NCBI RefSeq assembly: GCF_013178945.1 | Contig: NZ_JABFDM010000002.1 | Span: 248,001 to 312,000, forward strand | Direction of reading: 5' to 3' | Length of the DNA stretch: 64,000 nt | DNA from: Bradyrhizobium aeschynomenes | GTDB lineage: Bacteria > Pseudomonadota > Alphaproteobacteria > Rhizobiales > Xanthobacteraceae | Shown here: piece by piece, positions 61,527 through 64,000 of the stretch | How the letters are laid out: each line of letters starts with the position of its first letter | Position numbering within the stretch: the first letter of the stretch is position 1 | The notes under the pieces: model-generated | What the model was told of the DNA's origin: nothing | Database searches by the model: none | Seen by the model: only the letters and a program-made list of their open reading frames with translations | Program-made: the position numbers and the translations under genes

Positions 61527-62131
61527 CAGCCCGCCTTCCGCTTCGCCAGCGCTTCGCGGATCAACGGCAGCCGGTCGTTGCCGAAATACATGTCGTTGAC
61601 ATCGACGAAGATGGTCGGAGAGCCGAAGCCGCCGCGCTTGACGACCTCCTCGGTGTTGATGCGCAGCTGATCCTTGATGCCCTGCTGCGCGATGCCGTCG
61701 AACAACGCCTTCGCATCGACGCCGACACGCCGGCACACTTCGATCAGCACCGCATCCTGCGAGATGTCCTGGTCCTCGCCCCAATAGATCTCGAACACGG
61801 CCCGCGCGAACGGCACCATGGCCTCGTTGCCGAGCCAGATGCAGCCGCGCATGGCCTTGACGCTGTTCACCGGAAACACCGAAGGCGGCATCTTGATCTT
61901 GAGCCCGGCCGAACGCGACCAGTCGCCGAGGTCCTTCAGCATGTAGGCCGCCTTGGCCGGCACCGGCTTCTCACGCTGCGCATAGACGCTGGGATTGATC
62001 GTGTTGAAGATGCCGCCGACGAGGATGGGACGCCAGACGATGTCGACGCCGAATTCCTGGGCGAGCGGCTGGATGTTGTGGAAGGCGAGATAGGTCCAGG
62101 GGCTGGAGCAGTCGAAGAAGAATTCGATCAT
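61526..62131 (-). CDS. 2-hydroxychromene-2-carboxylate isomerase (kappa-GST/DsbA-like)
   Basis: 201 residues. DsbA-like fold with the N-terminal FFFDCSSPWTYLAFHNIQ (Ser in the glutathione-activating position), an inserted helical domain, the cis-Pro segment GGFGSPTIFVDVNDMYFGND and a C-terminal RLPLIREAL. Such enzymes act in naphthalene-type ring degradation with glutathione, but in Rhizobiales most act on unknown substrates. The stop codon overlaps the start of the quinone oxidoreductase gene. Confidence 0.9.
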   Translation of the reverse strand: MIEFFFDCSSPWTYLAFHNIQPLAQEFGVDIVWRPILVGGIFNTINPSVYAQREKPVPAKAAYMLKDLGDWSRSAGLKIKMPPSVFPVNSVKAMRGCIWLGNEAMVPFARAVFEIYWGEDQDISQDAVLIEVCRRVGVDAKALFDGIAQQGIKDQLRINTEEVVKRGGFGSPTIFVDVNDMYFGNDRLPLIREALAKRKAG

Positions 62132-62197
62132 CGTGTTTCCTCAAGGTCTTGATGAGTTCGTCATCGCGCGCGCAGAAATTAACGGTGTCGGTCGTGG

Positions 62198-62300
62198 CCC
62201 TGGATTGCTTCGCTTCGCTCGCAATGACGGAACTGGGAGTTGGCGCACGCCGCTCTCTCCGTCATTGCGAGGAGCGGAGCGACGAAGCAATCCAGGGGCT
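62198..62300. repeat. inverted repeat, family C
   Basis: CCCTGGATTGCTTCGCTTCGCTCGCAATGACGG...CCGTCATTGCGAGGAGCGGAGCGACGAAGCAATCCAGGGG, with about 28 bp between arms. It lies between the isomerase and GST genes. Confidence 0.85.
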
Positions 62301-62356
62301 GCAGCACACGGACTGGGTGTCTTTCGCCATGCTCTCGCACGCGCGGTAGAGCTCGT

Positions 62357-63061
62357 TCACGATCTCCCCGTCATCTCCTTCGCCCGTGCGCCGAACATCA
62401 CGTGGCGCGTCTCGTCGTTGAACGGCTCCTTGACGAACTTGCCGATCGCAAGCCCCGCCTGCAGCTTTGGCCGCGCGCGCAAGGTTGCGTACCAGCGCTT
62501 GATGTTCGGATAGTCGTCGAGCGTAAAGCCTTGCGCCTTGTGCGTCATGATCCAGGGAAAGCAGGCCATATCGGCAATGGTGTAGTCGTCGCCGGCGACA
62601 TGGGCGCCAGTCTTGCCGAGCTGGACGTCGAGCACGTGGAAGAGACGCGCGACCTCATCGCGGTAGCGCTGGATCGCGTAAGGGATCTTCTCCGCGGCAT
62701 ACAGCGCGAAATGGCCGTGCTGCCCCATCATCGGTCCCAGGCCTGCCATCTGCCACATGACCCATTGGACGACACGCGAGCGCGCCCGCATCTCCTGCGG
62801 CAGGAAACGGCCGGTCTTGTCGGCGAGGTAGATCAGAATCGCGCCGGTCTCGAACACCGGGAACGACGCCCCGCCGTCGGCGGGCGCATGGTCGACGATC
62901 GCCGGAATGCGGTTGTTCGGGCTGACCGCGAGGAACTCCGGCTTGAACTGGTCGCCAGCGCGGATGTCGACGGGAATGACCGTGTAAGGCAGCCCGAGTT
63001 CCTCGAGCATGATCGAGATCTTCCAGCCGTTCGGCGTCGGCGCATAATGGAGGTCGATCAT
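62357..63061 (-). CDS. glutathione S-transferase, YfcG/Nu-type
   Basis: 234 residues. N-terminal IDLHYAPTPNGWKISIMLEE (the Asn-Gly-x-Lys motif of YfcG-type enzymes with disulphide-bond reductase activity), SPNNRIPAI with cis-Pro, and FETGAILIYLADKTGRFLP. The C-terminal helical domain carries DDYTIADMACFPW. It probably reduces disulphides using glutathione rather than conjugating xenobiotics. It diverges from the methyltransferase gene. Confidence 0.92.
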   Translation of the reverse strand: MIDLHYAPTPNGWKISIMLEELGLPYTVIPVDIRAGDQFKPEFLAVSPNNRIPAIVDHAPADGGASFPVFETGAILIYLADKTGRFLPQEMRARSRVVQWVMWQMAGLGPMMGQHGHFALYAAEKIPYAIQRYRDEVARLFHVLDVQLGKTGAHVAGDDYTIADMACFPWIMTHKAQGFTLDDYPNIKRWYATLRARPKLQAGLAIGKFVKEPFNDETRHVMFGARAKEMTGRS

Positions 63062-63209
63062 GCCTCTTCCTAGTCCTTCCCCAATCCTGTCCGGACCATT
63101 ATGCCGCGCTGCGGAACGCGCGCCGGCCTTGGTTCTTTCTGTACCTGACAGTTAAGCCATGGCAGACAGGCGCTCAAGCCTGACTGCCCCTACGCCGGAG
63201 AATACGACC
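63062..63209. other. divergent promoter region of GST and methyltransferase genes
   Basis: 148 bp, no clear promoter hexamers or riboswitch-like structure seen. An in-frame ATG at 63159 opens the methyltransferase frame earlier but lacks a ribosome-binding site. Confidence 0.35.
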
Positions 63210-64000
63210 ATGCTGTTTCCATCGACCATCGCAGGCTCGCTGCCGAAGCCGGAATGGCTGGCCGAGCCGAACGTGCTGTGGGCGCCGTGGAAGTCGAAGG
63301 ACGACGAGCTCGCCCGCGCCAAGCGCGATGCGACCATCCTGGCACTCAAGCTGCAGGAGGATTCCGGCATCGACATCCTCACCGAGGGCGAGCAGTCGCG
63401 GCAGCATTTCGTGCACGGCTTTCTCGAGCGCGTCGAGGGCATCGACTTCGCGCACAAGGTCGAGATGGGCATCCGCAAGGACCGCTACAAGGCGATGGTG
63501 CCGCAGGTCGTGGCGCCGCTGTCGCTCAAGGGCCGCGTCCACGGCGACGAGGCGCGGATCGCGCGCACGCACACCACACGCGCCGTGAAGTTCACGCTGC
63601 CGGGGCCGATGACGATCATCGACACCATCGCCGACAACTACTATGGCGACCGCGTCAAGATGGCGTTCGCCTTCGCCGAGCTGTTGAACCAGGAGGCCAA
63701 GGCGCTGCACGACGACGGCATCGACATGATCCAGTTCGATGAGCCCGCCTTCAACGTCTACATGGACGAGGTGCGCGACTGGGGCGTCAAGGCGCTGGAG
63801 CGCGCCGCCGAAGGCCTGACGTGCCCGACCGCGGTCCACATCTGCTACGGCTACGGCATCAAGGCCAACACCGACTGGAAGGAGACGCTCGGCAGCGAGT
63901 GGCGGCAATACGAGGAGACCTTCCCGGTCATTGACGCCAGCAGCATTCAGCAGGTCGCGGTCGAGTGCCGCAATTCGAAGGTGCCGATCGAACTGCTCGG
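63210..64000 (+). CDS. MetE-like methyltransferase (C-terminal domain type), truncated by window end
   Basis: At least 263 residues, still open at base 64000. The start at ATG 63210 is chosen for the CGGAGAA 8 nt before it. The sequence begins LFPSTIAGSLPKPEWLAEP, like the C-terminal catalytic domain of cobalamin-independent methionine synthase. It shows GIDILTEGEQSRQHFVHGF, KFTLPGPMTIIDT, MIQFDEPAFNVY and HICYGYG (a zinc-ligand His-x-Cys). Stand-alone C-domain proteins of this kind use folate or other methyl donors; some lack the N-terminal half of MetE altogether. The methyl donor and acceptor are unknown. Confidence 0.88.
   Translation, partial: MLFPSTIAGSLPKPEWLAEPNVLWAPWKSKDDELARAKRDATILALKLQEDSGIDILTEGEQSRQHFVHGFLERVEGIDFAHKVEMGIRKDRYKAMVPQVVAPLSLKGRVHGDEARIARTHTTRAVKFTLPGPMTIIDTIADNYYGDRVKMAFAFAELLNQEAKALHDDGIDMIQFDEPAFNVYMDEVRDWGVKALERAAEGLTCPTAVHICYGYGIKANTDWKETLGSEWRQYEETFPVIDASSIQQVAVECRNSKVPIELL

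Overview
This window looks like chromosomal DNA from an alphaproteobacterium of the Bradyrhizobium / Nitrobacteraceae group. The evidence is high GC with strong GC-ending codons, many proteins of Rhizobiales type (DUF3126, zf-CHCC, PAS_5, LapG-like transglutaminase, Rmf/CrpP-like), two perfect CtrA boxes (TTAA-N7-TTAA), a GANTC cluster typical of CcrM-methylating species, and many short palindromic intergenic repeats of the kind seen in Bradyrhizobium. The group assignment rests on recognising families, not on a search. There is no prophage, integrase, transposase, CRISPR array or rRNA. One tRNA is present, tRNA-Leu(UAA).

Layout. 1-6.4 kb: alpha/beta hydrolase, small secreted protein, MFS exporter preceded by a 32-bp palindrome, ClpP-fold periplasmic protein, thrS. 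6.5-15.1 kb: winged-helix regulator, nitroreductase, PAS-GGDEF-EAL protein, a repeat-filled spacer, a 56-aa stand-alone sigma-70 region 1.1 protein, secreted protein, patatin phospholipase, CBS protein. 15.4-19.2 kb: rhomboid protease, then a signalling and surface group (PAS_5, double PilZ, LapG-like protease) with a CtrA box, a GANTC cluster, an orphan terminator and a possible small RNA. 19.3-26.1 kb: mostly small envelope or hypothetical genes, a Tat-exported dienelactone hydrolase, an RHH-like plus Rmf/CrpP-like overlapping pair, gamma-carbonic anhydrase, DUF3126. 26.4-34.4 kb: cysE, a polytopic membrane protein, hydrolase, zf-CHCC protein, FAD monooxygenase, lipoprotein, tRNA-Leu, GST.

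34.4-43 kb: an ArsR-SRPBCC-GST operon with a double GTAAGT-N4-ACTTAC operator over the arsR start codon; a soluble CZB chemoreceptor; and two tandem paralogous autotransporters that differ in passenger repeat number (3 versus 6). The second of these has a 4-nt deletion in its leader.

43-59 kb: a peptide/amide uptake and breakdown locus. Three tandem substrate-binding protein paralogues, each with the same TTGACG-N17 promoter, face a divergent operon of M20 peptidase, two permeases and a fused DppD-DppF ATPase. M81 (MlrC-like), M20D and amidase hydrolases follow. The likely logic is one transporter fed by three receptors with different ligand preferences, with imported peptides or acylated amino acids then cut by four different amide hydrolases.

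59-64 kb: enoyl-CoA hydratase, quinone oxidoreductase overlapping a 2-hydroxychromene-2-carboxylate isomerase-like gene, YfcG-like GST, and a MetE C-domain-like methyltransferase cut by the window edge.
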